NCBI GenBank assembly: GCA_947630205.1
Contig: CANRGW010000090.1
Coordinates: forward strand, 1 to 5,284
Length of the DNA stretch: 5,284 bases
Source: an uncultured Bacilli bacterium
GTDB lineage: Bacteria; Bacillota_I; Bacilli_A; RF39; UBA660
Reading direction: 5' to 3'
Position 1 is the stretch's first letter. Every line of letters begins with the position of its first letter. Shown here one piece after another: positions 1-5,284 of the stretch. The notes beneath the pieces are model-generated. The model saw nothing but the letters and a program-made list of their open reading frames with translations, had not been told where the DNA came from and searched no databases. Made by a program: the position numbers and the translations under genes.

Positions 1-2
1 AT

Positions 3-695
3 ACTTCTGATAAAAACAATTGGCCAACAGCCGGATTAAAATATTATTTAAATGCAGAACAAGAAACAGGAGGTACTGAACATGGATATTTACATTATCT
101 ATCAGATGATGTGAAAGGTAAACTAGTGTCCGTAAAGCAATATTTAGGAACAGCACATGTACTTGGGGATGGAGATGTATACGATACACCAAAGCAAGCA
201 TATGCGCATGAAAGAGATGTTGAAAGTTGTGTAGGAGGAAAAGGAACAAGTTCAAATATCAGCAAAGATGCAATTGAAAAAGAAAGTTCAGGATGTCATG
301 TATGGGCCGGAAACGATGCTACGTGGAATGATGGCAAAGTAAGTTTAATGTATCCAAGTGATTATGGATTTAGTGCTATAGATACAAATTGGGATAAAAA
401 ATTATATGGCAATAACACTAGTGATACGAGTTCGTTTATGAGCCCAACTGTAAAGAACACGACATGGATGTATTATACGAAGAGTGATGATGAAAGTTAT
501 TCCTCATGGATGCTTTCTCCTGCGTCTCCCTTTGCCAGCTTTGTGGCTTTCTTGGACACCAACGGCAATGTTCGCTCCTATGGTGTTTATAACACCACCA
601 TAGGCGTTCGACCAGTCCTTAACCTTTCTTCTTCAACAACATGGTTAGACGGAGACGGTACTAAAAATAACCCATACAAAATCATTGCCGATTAA
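3..695 (+). CDS. C-terminal part of a secreted/surface protein with a DUF6273-like, C-type-lectin-like domain (5' end outside window)
   Basis: The reading frame is open from base 3 to a TAA at 693-695, giving 230 residues with no N-terminus. A GTG at 111 could be taken as a start, but the frame runs through it without a stop, no ribosome binding site precedes it, and the residues before it (WPTAGLKYYLN at 7-17) look like normal domain sequence. So the gene begins upstream. The protein is rich in Tyr, Trp, Ser, Asn and Gly, has two cysteines (in ESCVGG and SSGCHVW), and ends with WMLSP (169-173), GVRPVLNL (201-208) and a GDGTKNNPYKI tail. W-x-L-S-P followed by GVRP-[VA]-L is the pattern I associate with DUF6273 domains, which resemble the formylglycine-generating-enzyme/C-type-lectin fold used for ligand display. 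No enzymatic residues are recognisable. Residues 167-210 are encoded by DNA of very different composition from the rest. Surface location is inferred; any signal peptide or prepilin leader would lie upstream. Confidence 0.72.
   Translation, partial: TSDKNNWPTAGLKYYLNAEQETGGTEHGYLHYLSDDVKGKLVSVKQYLGTAHVLGDGDVYDTPKQAYAHERDVESCVGGKGTSSNISKDAIEKESSGCHVWAGNDATWNDGKVSLMYPSDYGFSAIDTNWDKKLYGNNTSDTSSFMSPTVKNTTWMYYTKSDDESYSSWMLSPASPFASFVAFLDTNGNVRSYGVYNTTIGVRPVLNLSSSTTWLDGDGTKNNPYKIIAD
501..632 (+). other. Composition-shifted cassette; candidate DGR variable region
   Basis: Counting by hand, 501-630 is about 49% GC, 31% C and 16% A, whereas 181-500 of the same gene is about 36% GC and 12% C. Of 44 codons here, 17 end in C, against 11 of 130 in 111-500. 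Serine is written TCC/TCT/AGC here but mostly AGT/TCA upstream. Many codons have the form NNC or NNT at positions expected to be exposed in the domain (Phe, Ala, Ser, Phe around 531-542; Arg, Ser, Tyr at 573-581; Val, Tyr, Asn, Thr, Thr at 585-599), as if AAC/AAT codons in a template had been randomised at their first two bases. The segment ends in conserved GVRPVL coding sequence (603-620, 11 of 18 bases G/C), which could act as an initiation-of-mutagenic-homology site. No template repeat or reverse transcriptase is visible here, so the DGR reading is inference; gene conversion between paralogues or horizontal exchange are alternatives. Confidence 0.45.
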
Positions 696-711
696 AATTT
701 TCTAATTAATA

Positions 712-753
712 AAAAAATCAAAGTTATTGTTTAATGTTTAACTTTGATTTTTT
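712..753. terminator. Bidirectional intrinsic terminator between convergent genes
   Basis: A perfect 15-bp inverted repeat (712-726 with 739-753) encloses a 12-base loop. The arm ends are six A and six T, so transcripts from either side end in a U-run. It lies 17 bases after the stop of the surface-protein gene and overlaps the stop codon (752-754 on the + strand) of the convergent carboxypeptidase gene, so it can serve both genes. Confidence 0.85.
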
Positions 754-1750
754 AGTATCTTGTTTCAAGTGCTGGTTCTACATGCCAATCTTCTCTATAA
801 CTTGCATAAAGAAGTGGAAAGTTTAAACCAAAACGATTAGCGTTATTATGAGCCCATCCCATACTTGGACAACTTTCATCAGTTCTACCATAAGAACATA
901 CTTGTCCATTACTTTGATAAAATTCTAAATCACTAGCAATACCAAAACCATGCATAGAATATCCTGGACTTGCTGCTCTTCCTGGTGTCATTGTATTATA
1001 ATAATTTACTTGCGTTGCATAAGTTCGACAACCTTGGGAACTTATTGTTATTTTATAACCATTTTTAGCAGCCTCATCAACAAACCTTGTTAACCTTATA
1101 TAAAAATAATTATTATAACCATACGGATTATTATATCCTTCATTTAAAGGGTCACTTGGACAAGTTTTTCCCGATAAAGTATATTGAGGTATAAAGAAAT
1201 TACCATTTACAACATAAATATTATTTTGAGTATTATAATCCGTTTCATTTAAAAAGTTATCTTCTTTATTACTAATTTGTTGAACTGTTGAATTATTATC
1301 TTTTTTCTCTTCCGTAGTATCATTTTTATTAATAGTAGACTTAGGACTATTATTTTTATTTTGACTACTTTCATAAGTTGATACTATAATATTTGCTAAA
1401 AATTTTTCTTTTGCTTCTTCTTTAACCTCATATTTATTAATGGCTTTAACAGCCGTTTTATATTCTTTTATTACATCTTTAGTTGCATACATATAACAAA
1501 CATTATCTTCTCTATTAATAACCATATGAAGAGAAAATGCTAATAAGAAAATAGAAATTATATAAAATAAATTTTTTCCTTGTTTTTTTATAAAGATTTT
1601 ATCAAACTTTGTATTTTTTTGTTTATAACGAATACATTGAATAAACATTTTTTCAAGTAAAATAAAGGGAATAATTGTCATAGAAATTCCTAAAACTATT
1701 TTTAAATAATAAGTAAAATTTAATAAACTTAAACTATTACAACTAAACAT
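752..1750 (-). CDS. Membrane-anchored VanY/DacB-type M15 D,D- or L,D-carboxypeptidase
   Basis: This 332-residue protein should trim terminal D-amino acids from peptidoglycan stem peptides outside the membrane. The C-terminal domain (about 185-332) carries the M15B zinc signature: SMHGFGIASD at 265-274 (zinc ligands His267 and Asp274) and EDWH at 320-323 (catalytic Glu320, zinc ligand His323). Arg242 in QGCRTYATQ matches the conserved substrate-binding Arg of the usual GYRS motif. The N-terminus has two hydrophobic segments (about 12-33 and 60-78) joined by a Lys-rich loop, which by the positive-inside rule puts the catalytic domain outside, followed by a low-complexity Asn/Lys/Ser/Thr/Glu linker (about 127-175). 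Four cysteines (197, 241, 285, 294) lie in the exported domain and could form disulfides. The ATG at 1750 is supported by an AAGGGGG ribosome binding site (complement of 1758-1764) seven bases upstream. Substrate specificity (pentapeptide versus tetrapeptide) cannot be told from sequence. The gene is transcribed alone, convergent to the surface-protein gene and divergent from tyrS. Confidence 0.9.
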   Translation of the reverse strand: MFSCNSLSLLNFTYYLKIVLGISMTIIPFILLEKMFIQCIRYKQKNTKFDKIFIKKQGKNLFYIISIFLLAFSLHMVINREDNVCYMYATKDVIKEYKTAVKAINKYEVKEEAKEKFLANIIVSTYESSQNKNNSPKSTINKNDTTEEKKDNNSTVQQISNKEDNFLNETDYNTQNNIYVVNGNFFIPQYTLSGKTCPSDPLNEGYNNPYGYNNYFYIRLTRFVDEAAKNGYKITISSQGCRTYATQVNYYNTMTPGRAASPGYSMHGFGIASDLEFYQSNGQVCSYGRTDESCPSMGWAHNNANRFGLNFPLLYASYREDWHVEPALETRY

Positions 1751-1776
1751 AGTATATCCCCCTTAAAAACGCCTAT

Positions 1777-1805
1777 ATTATACACCAAAATAATGAAAAA
1801 GTAAA
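1777..1805 (-). promoter_or_regulatory. Candidate sigma-A-type promoter of the carboxypeptidase gene
   Basis: On the minus strand a perfect TATAAT (complement of 1777-1782) follows a TTTACT -35-like box (complement of 1800-1805) after a 17-base spacer. Transcription would start near 1770, about 20 bases before the ATG, leaving room for the AAGGGGG ribosome binding site. Confidence 0.6.
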
Positions 1806-1812
1806 GAAATAC

Positions 1813-1841
1813 TTGCAAAATGGAATATATTTTGATAAGAT
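1813..1841 (+). promoter_or_regulatory. Candidate promoter of tyrS with extended -10
   Basis: A TTGCAA -35-like box (1813-1818) is followed after 17 bases by TAAGAT (1836-1841), preceded by TG at 1833-1834, which gives a TGn-extended -10. Transcription would start near 1848, just before the first base of T-box Stem I at 1851. That fit with the RNA structure supports the assignment. Confidence 0.6.
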
Positions 1842-1850
1842 AAAGTAAAT

Positions 1851-2047
1851 TTAACAATGAAGTTTATTTTTAAATATTAATTTAAATTAAAGAGAATTAG
1901 TGGTTGGTGGAAACTAGTATAATTAATATGGAAGTTACGTAAATGGAGTTAAAACGTTAATCGCGTTAAGATAAAGAGTGTAATCATTACAGAAATAAGG
2001 TGGTACCACGGTTTGTTCGTCCTTAACTTTGTAATGATTTTTCTTTT
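1851..2047 (+). promoter_or_regulatory. Tyrosine T-box riboswitch (tyrS leader)
   Basis: This leader senses uncharged tRNA-Tyr and raises tyrS expression when tyrosine is scarce. The Stem I base pairs TTAAC (1851-1855) with GTTAA (1948-1952), with a GA-type kink-turn next to it (AATGA 1856-1860 opposite ATGGA). The distal stretch AGAGAATTAGTGGTTGGTGG (1890-1909) matches the conserved AGAGA and GGTTGGTG elements. The likely specifier codon is TAC (Tyr) at 1936-1938, opposite the 5' arm of Stem I. A short AACG/CGTT hairpin (1953-1967) may be Stem III. The T-box core AAGGTGGTACCACGG (1997-2011) forms the antiterminator: TAAGG/CCTTA (1996-2000 with 2021-2025), a seven-base TGGTACC bulge (2001-2007), and ACG/CGT (2008-2010 with 2018-2020). 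UGGU in the bulge matches an ACCA acceptor end, as expected for tRNA-Tyr with an A discriminator base. The specifier, the T-box motif and the downstream gene all agree on tyrosine. Confidence 0.92.
1982..2047 (+). terminator. Regulated terminator-like hairpin of the T-box leader
   Basis: A perfect 9-bp repeat (AATCATTAC at 1982-1990 with GTAATGATT at 2031-2039) is followed by a T-rich run, interrupted by one C, up to 2047. Unusually, it encloses the whole antiterminator rather than sharing one arm with it, and it contains only two G-C pairs. It could be the leader terminator, but how the two states exclude each other is unclear from the sequence. Confidence 0.5.
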
Positions 2048-2055
2048 AAAGGAGG
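2048..2055 (+). promoter_or_regulatory. Strong ribosome binding site of tyrS, possibly maskable
   Basis: AAAGGAGG lies seven bases before the ATG at 2063 and fixes that start. AAGGA (2049-2053) is complementary to TCCTT (2020-2024), which is also the 3' arm of the antiterminator. With TT (2046-2047) pairing to AA (2025-2026) across one bulged A, a seven-pair masking helix is possible. Confidence 0.75.
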
Positions 2056-2062
2056 AAATATT

Positions 2063-3289
2063 ATGACTTTATATGAAGATTTAAAATGGAGAGGATTAAT
2101 TAAAGATGTTACTAGTCCTGAACTTGAAGAAAAATTAAATAAAGGTGGATTAACTTTTTATATAGGAACTGATCCAACAGCTGATAGTATGCATCTTGGA
2201 CATTTATCTAGTTTTTTACTTCCTAAAAGATTAAAAGATGCTGGACATCATCCTATTTTATTAGTAGGTGGTGGAACTGGTTTAATTGGTGACCCTAAAG
2301 CAACTAGTGAAAGGGATATGAAAAGTAAAGAAGAAATCATGAAAAACTATGAAGGATTAAAGGCTCAAGCCGAAAGATTATTCGGTTTTGAAGTTGTTAA
2401 TAATCTTGATTGGTATAATGATATTAATATGATTGACTTTTTAAGAGATTATGGTAAATATTTCACGATTAATTACATGTTAGATAAGGATATAATTAGA
2501 AGACGTTTGGAAAGTGGTATTTCTTATACAGAATTTTCATATATGATTTTACAGGCTTTAGATTTTTTACATTTGCATAAAACAAGAGGTTGTGATTTAC
2601 AAGTTGCCGGAAGTGACCAATGGGGAAATATTACAGCAGGTGTTGATTTAATTAAAAAAGCAACAGGAGATACTGTTTATGCTTTTACTATGCCACTTGT
2701 TACAGATAGCAGGGGCGTTAAATTTGGTAAAAGTGAAGGTAATGCTTTATGGCTTGATAAAAATAAAACTTCATCTTATGAACTATATCAATTTTTAATT
2801 AATGTTGAAGATAGTATGGTAATTGATTATTTGAAAATTTATACCTTTTTATCACGAGAAGAAATTGAAAAATATGCAGAAGTTAATGACCAAGAACCTC
2901 ATTTAAGACTTGCTCATAAGAAATTAGCCGAAGAAATTATTACTTTTTTACATGGACACGAAGAGTATGAAAAAGCCATTCGAATAAGTGATGCTTTATT
3001 CAAAGGTAATATTAAAGATTTATCCCTTGATGAATTAAAAGATGCTTCTAAATCAATGGATAGTTATGAATTAAAAGAAGATGAAACCTTAGTTAATTTA
3101 CTAGTTTCTGCAGGTGTTGTTAGTAGTAAGAGAGAGTCTAGAGAATTTATTAGTAACAATTCTATTTCTATAAATGGTGAAAAAGTTAATGATTTAGACT
3201 TTATTGTAAAAAAAGAAAATGCTTTATTTAATGAATATACAGTTATTCGTAAAGGTAAAAAGAAATATTTTGTTATAAAACATATTTAA
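2063..3289 (+). CDS. tyrS: Tyrosyl-tRNA synthetase
   Basis: This cytoplasmic class I aminoacyl-tRNA synthetase joins tyrosine to tRNA-Tyr using ATP. Its 408 residues are close to the usual bacterial length, and it appears complete. The Rossmann catalytic domain carries GTDPTADSMHLGH (35-47) with HLGH as the HIGH motif, SDQWGN (184-189), and KFGKS (220-224) as the KMSKS loop. Tyrosine-pocket residues fit the Bacillus enzyme by spacing: Tyr33, Asp77, Tyr160, Gln164 and Asp167 correspond to Tyr34, Asp78, Tyr169, Gln173 and Asp176. An anticodon-binding helical region follows, and an S4 RNA-binding domain occupies about 342-402. The ATG at 2063 sits seven bases after a strong ribosome binding site and the protein begins as expected for the family. 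The gene is controlled by the tyrosine T-box leader just upstream. The stop is TAA at 3287-3289, and no clear terminator follows, so read-through into the next gene is possible. Confidence 0.98.
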   Translation: MTLYEDLKWRGLIKDVTSPELEEKLNKGGLTFYIGTDPTADSMHLGHLSSFLLPKRLKDAGHHPILLVGGGTGLIGDPKATSERDMKSKEEIMKNYEGLKAQAERLFGFEVVNNLDWYNDINMIDFLRDYGKYFTINYMLDKDIIRRRLESGISYTEFSYMILQALDFLHLHKTRGCDLQVAGSDQWGNITAGVDLIKKATGDTVYAFTMPLVTDSRGVKFGKSEGNALWLDKNKTSSYELYQFLINVEDSMVIDYLKIYTFLSREEIEKYAEVNDQEPHLRLAHKKLAEEIITFLHGHEEYEKAIRISDALFKGNIKDLSLDELKDASKSMDSYELKEDETLVNLLVSAGVVSSKRESREFISNNSISINGEKVNDLDFIVKKENALFNEYTVIRKGKKKYFVIKHI

Positions 3290-3333
3290 TTTAAAGATAA
3301 TTATTAATTAAAATGATAAGAATTTACAAGTAA

Positions 3334-3362
3334 TTGTTTTAATTTAAAAAAAATGATATGAT
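3334..3362 (+). promoter_or_regulatory. Possible promoter of the propeller-protein gene
   Basis: TTGTTT (3334-3339) is followed after 17 bases by TATGAT (3357-3362) with an upstream TG (3354-3355), giving the extended -10 string TGATATGAT. The predicted start near 3369 would leave a leader of only about ten bases, barely including the ribosome binding site. The region is very AT-rich, so chance matches are likely. Read-through from tyrS is the alternative. Confidence 0.35.
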
Positions 3363-3378
3363 TATATAGGTGAGTATT

Positions 3379-4851
3379 ATGAAGAAGTATGACAATAAAG
3401 AAAATAAAAAAGAATTAAAAGAAAAAAGAAAAGAAGAAAAGAAACAAGAAAAGGAAGAAAAGAAAAAATTAAAACAAGAAAAAAAAGGTAAAAAGGATTA
3501 TACTGGTTTAAAGAAAAAGGCTAAAATTGTTATGATAGTTTGTTTAATTATTATTGTAATTGAGTTAGTCATGATGTTTTTTATGAAAGAAAGAAGAGAG
3601 TCAGCACTTAGTTTTATAGATACTTTTTATAATGTAAAGAGTGTTGATGATGAATATTATTTAGCCGTTGGTTCTAGTAATTTTAAACATAGTCATTATA
3701 ACGATGCTTTTACTTTTGAATATCAAGATGGAATAAAGACAGACCAAATTAATAAAGTTTATGCTGAACAAGCCAAATTAGTAAAATATGATAAAGAATT
3801 AAATGTTGTTTTTGAAAAGACTTTTAAAACAGATTATGACTCTACTTTTTATGATGTTGCTAAAGTTAAAGATGGTATAATTGCTGTTGGTAGTTATGTT
3901 CATGATAAAGAACAATTGTCTATTAATACAAGAGATGGTTTAGTTGTTAAATATGATTTAGATGGTAAAGAACTTTGGCATAAGAATTTTCAAGTATTAG
4001 GTGATACGGAGTTTAAAAGTATTTTAATTGAAGATGATGGATTTGTTGTTGTTGGTCAAAGTATTTATGAAAATATGGAAATAGGAAATCATAATACAGG
4101 TGGGGGAATTATTGTTAAGTATGACTTTGATGGTAAAGAACTTTGGCGTGGTAATTTTGGTGGTAATAAATCTGGAATATTTGAAGACATTGTAAAAGTT
4201 CAAGATGGTTATATTGTTTGTGGAAAAGATGCTCTTAATTATGGTTTAATTGTTAAATTTAGTTTAGATGGAAAATTTGAATGGAAGAAGAACTATGAAT
4301 TTACTGATAACTATGGCATGTATGATATTAAGATTAAAGATGATAAGTTATATATTGCAACTGCTATAAATGTAAGTGATGAACATGATGAAGATGGTAA
4401 TTTAATTTATAATTATGATGCTGGTATTTTGGTTTATGATTTAAATGGAGAACTATTAGATAAATATACAATTGGTGGTAGTTTAGATGATAGATTTAAT
4501 AGTTTACTTTTACTTGATGATAAGATAGTAGCCGTTGGTTATACAAGGTCAAAGGATATAAAAATCAAGGATTTGAAATATAAAGAAAATATGAGTGAAG
4601 GTATAATAGTTGAGTTTGATTATACAGGAAAAGTTTTAAGTAGTAAAATTTATGGTGGAGATAAAAATGATATTCTTAATGAAATAATTTTTGCTATTCC
4701 TGAAACTGCTGATAAGATTAATAATACAAAGCCCTATATTGTTGTAGGTTATACTAATTCTAAACATGGATTATTTAATGGAAATAATAAAGATTATTAT
4801 GCTAAGATATTAAAATATGATGATAAATTAGAGTTAATATCCGAAAAGTAA
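3379..4851 (+). CDS. Membrane-anchored protein with a putative seven-bladed beta-propeller
   Basis: This 490-residue protein has three parts: a cytoplasmic head of about 45 residues made almost only of Lys, Glu and Gln (probably helical or coiled), one transmembrane segment at about 50-69, and a long exported domain. The exported part alternates two motifs. Seven strands resemble DGxxVVG (near 91, 165, 220, 276, 321, 380 and 451), and seven resemble IVKYDxDGKELWxKNF (near 132, 187, 243, 288, 348, 408 and 475). This suggests a seven-bladed beta-propeller of the general PQQ/WD-like type. No catalytic or cofactor residues are recognisable, so binding or scaffolding is more likely than enzymatic activity. 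The ATG at 3379 is preferred over the in-frame GTG at 3370, because that GTG lies inside the ribosome binding site AGGTGA (3368-3373), which is well spaced for the ATG. The function is unknown; the next gene is an anchored protease with the same topology. Confidence 0.82.
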   Translation: MKKYDNKENKKELKEKRKEEKKQEKEEKKKLKQEKKGKKDYTGLKKKAKIVMIVCLIIIVIELVMMFFMKERRESALSFIDTFYNVKSVDDEYYLAVGSSNFKHSHYNDAFTFEYQDGIKTDQINKVYAEQAKLVKYDKELNVVFEKTFKTDYDSTFYDVAKVKDGIIAVGSYVHDKEQLSINTRDGLVVKYDLDGKELWHKNFQVLGDTEFKSILIEDDGFVVVGQSIYENMEIGNHNTGGGIIVKYDFDGKELWRGNFGGNKSGIFEDIVKVQDGYIVCGKDALNYGLIVKFSLDGKFEWKKNYEFTDNYGMYDIKIKDDKLYIATAINVSDEHDEDGNLIYNYDAGILVYDLNGELLDKYTIGGSLDDRFNSLLLLDDKIVAVGYTRSKDIKIKDLKYKENMSEGIIVEFDYTGKVLSSKIYGGDKNDILNEIIFAIPETADKINNTKPYIVVGYTNSKHGLFNGNNKDYYAKILKYDDKLELISEK

Positions 4852-4854
4852 AAT

Positions 4855-4906
4855 AAGGTTATGTTTTATTGTTAAGTGCAATTTTAAACATAATCTTTTT
4901 TCTTTT
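4855..4906 (+). terminator. Intrinsic terminator after the propeller-protein gene
   Basis: A 12-bp stem (4855-4866 with 4886-4897, containing one G-T pair) is topped by a second 4-bp helix (ATTG 4868-4871 with CAAT 4879-4882) and followed by a T-run to 4901, then C and four more T. It starts four bases after the stop codon, so the downstream protease gene probably needs its own promoter. Confidence 0.85.
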
Positions 4907-4944
4907 GATTTCACAGAAATTTCATTTTATTACTAGCAAAAATG

Positions 4945-4964
4945 TGATATGATAGTAATATAAT
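4945..4964 (+). promoter_or_regulatory. Candidate promoter of the S41 protease gene
   Basis: TGATATGAT (4945-4953) is an extended -10 giving a start near 4960, ahead of the ribosome binding site. A perfect TATAAT at 4959-4964 is also present, but its start would fall on the ribosome binding site, so the first is preferred. No convincing -35 box is seen, only T-rich sequence (TTTTAT at 4925-4930, 14 bases before the TG). A terminator just upstream makes a promoter here expected. Confidence 0.5.
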
Positions 4965-4980
4965 TTATTGAGGAGATAAG

Positions 4981-5284
4981 ATGAAGACTAAAATAAAAAA
5001 TCTTTCTATAAAGATAAAAAAAGTAATAAAAAAATATACAAGTTTTATTAATAAAAACAATAAATTTAGTATGATGGAAGTGGTTGCTTTAATGATTATC
5101 ACGACTATTTTTGGCATGTTTACAGGTGGTATTTTAATGTATCGTAAGGGAGCTTTAAATACAGGCTTGAAAAAAGAATTAAATGAATTTGTTGATACTT
5201 ATACAGAAATATTAAATGATTATTATGATGATGTATCCGAAGAGGGTTTATTAGAAGCCGGTGTTAGTGGCATGATAAGTTATT
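4981..5284 (+). CDS. S41-family C-terminal processing protease, N-terminal part (3' end outside window)
   Basis: Only the first 101 residues are present. A Lys-rich cytoplasmic start (1-28) is followed by one transmembrane segment (about 34-54), then an exported stretch with EFVDTYTEILNDYYDDVSEE (69-88), LLEAGVSGM (90-98) and a following ISY. This matches the N-terminal helical region of CtpA/CtpB-type proteases, where a Y-x-x-I-x-x-x-Y-Y/V-D stretch and a GM motif precede the DPYS segment, the PDZ domain and the Ser/Lys catalytic core. Those later parts lie beyond the window, so activity cannot be confirmed. Such proteases cut C-termini of envelope proteins or take part in regulated signalling. 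The start is fixed by the GAGGAG ribosome binding site (4970-4975) five bases before the ATG. The sequence runs off the window end without a stop and is not a truncated gene as far as can be seen. Confidence 0.8.
   Translation, partial: MKTKIKNLSIKIKKVIKKYTSFINKNNKFSMMEVVALMIITTIFGMFTGGILMYRKGALNTGLKKELNEFVDTYTEILNDYYDDVSEEGLLEAGVSGMISY

Noticed and set aside
111..113. GTG as start codon of the first gene
   Set aside because: The frame is open from base 3, the residues before it look like domain sequence, and no ribosome binding site is placed for it. It is an internal valine.
712..753. Hairpin downstream of the candidate variable region as a DGR-associated cruciform
   Set aside because: Its A/T-run flanks and its position between convergent stop codons are fully explained by a bidirectional terminator, and it lies about 80 bases past the cassette.
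2720..2734. KFGKS in place of KMSKS in TyrRS as a damaged active site
   Set aside because: KFGK[ST] is the normal form of this motif in bacterial tyrosyl-tRNA synthetases.
3306..3344. Inverted repeat AATTAAAA/TTTTAATT after tyrS as a terminator
   Set aside because: It is only 8 A-T pairs across a 23-base loop with no G-C pair. Chance repeats of this kind are common in such AT-rich DNA.
3370..3372. GTG as start of the propeller-protein gene
   Set aside because: It lies within the AGGTGA ribosome binding site that fits the ATG at 3379, and nothing suitable lies upstream of it.
3379..3510. Lys/Glu-rich start of the propeller protein as mistranslated low-complexity DNA
   Set aside because: It is in frame with a good ribosome binding site and leads directly into a clear transmembrane helix preceded by positive charge, as expected for a real anchored protein.
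5065..5130. FSMMEVVALM in the protease N-terminus as a type IV prepilin cleavage motif
   Set aside because: The required Gly before Phe is absent (Lys is there), and the following sequence is that of an S41 protease rather than a pilin.

Overview
The window looks like a chromosomal segment of an AT-rich, Gram-positive-type (Bacillota/Bacilli-like) bacterium, plausibly an uncultured gut lineage. Supporting signs are the strong AT bias, A/T-ending codons, AGGAGG-type ribosome binding sites, TAA stops, TGn-extended -10 boxes, and a tRNA-sensing T-box leader in front of a tyrosyl-tRNA synthetase gene. The lineage is inferred from these general signs only.

Layout. At 3-695 (+) is the C-terminal 230 residues of a large secreted or surface protein whose start lies upstream; its end is a WxLSP...GVRPVLNL domain of the DUF6273 / C-type-lectin-like kind. 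A bidirectional hairpin terminator (712-753) separates it from a convergent gene (752-1750, -) for a membrane-anchored VanY/DacB-type M15 carboxypeptidase. The 312-base gap at 1751-2062 is full of signals: divergent promoters for the carboxypeptidase and for tyrS, then a tyrosine T-box leader (1851 to about 2047). tyrS follows (2063-3289, +), then a membrane-anchored protein with seven repeat units suggestive of a beta-propeller (3379-4851, +), a terminator, and the first 101 residues of an S41 C-terminal processing protease (4981 to the window end, +).

Functionally, this is one housekeeping gene (tyrS) set among cell-envelope genes: a peptidoglycan peptide trimmer, an anchored extracytoplasmic propeller, an anchored protease, and a surface protein. 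No operon linking all of them is evident, because terminators or candidate promoters separate most units.

The most interesting signal is in the first gene. Bases 501-632, encoding the end of the lectin-like domain, change composition sharply: C rises from about 12% to 31%, A falls to about 16%, and 17 of 44 codons end in C, against 11 of 130 just upstream. This is what a diversity-generating retroelement (DGR) variable region could look like, although neither a template repeat nor a reverse transcriptase is in the window. The second point of interest is that the tyrS leader can form both a terminator-like hairpin and a helix masking the ribosome binding site.
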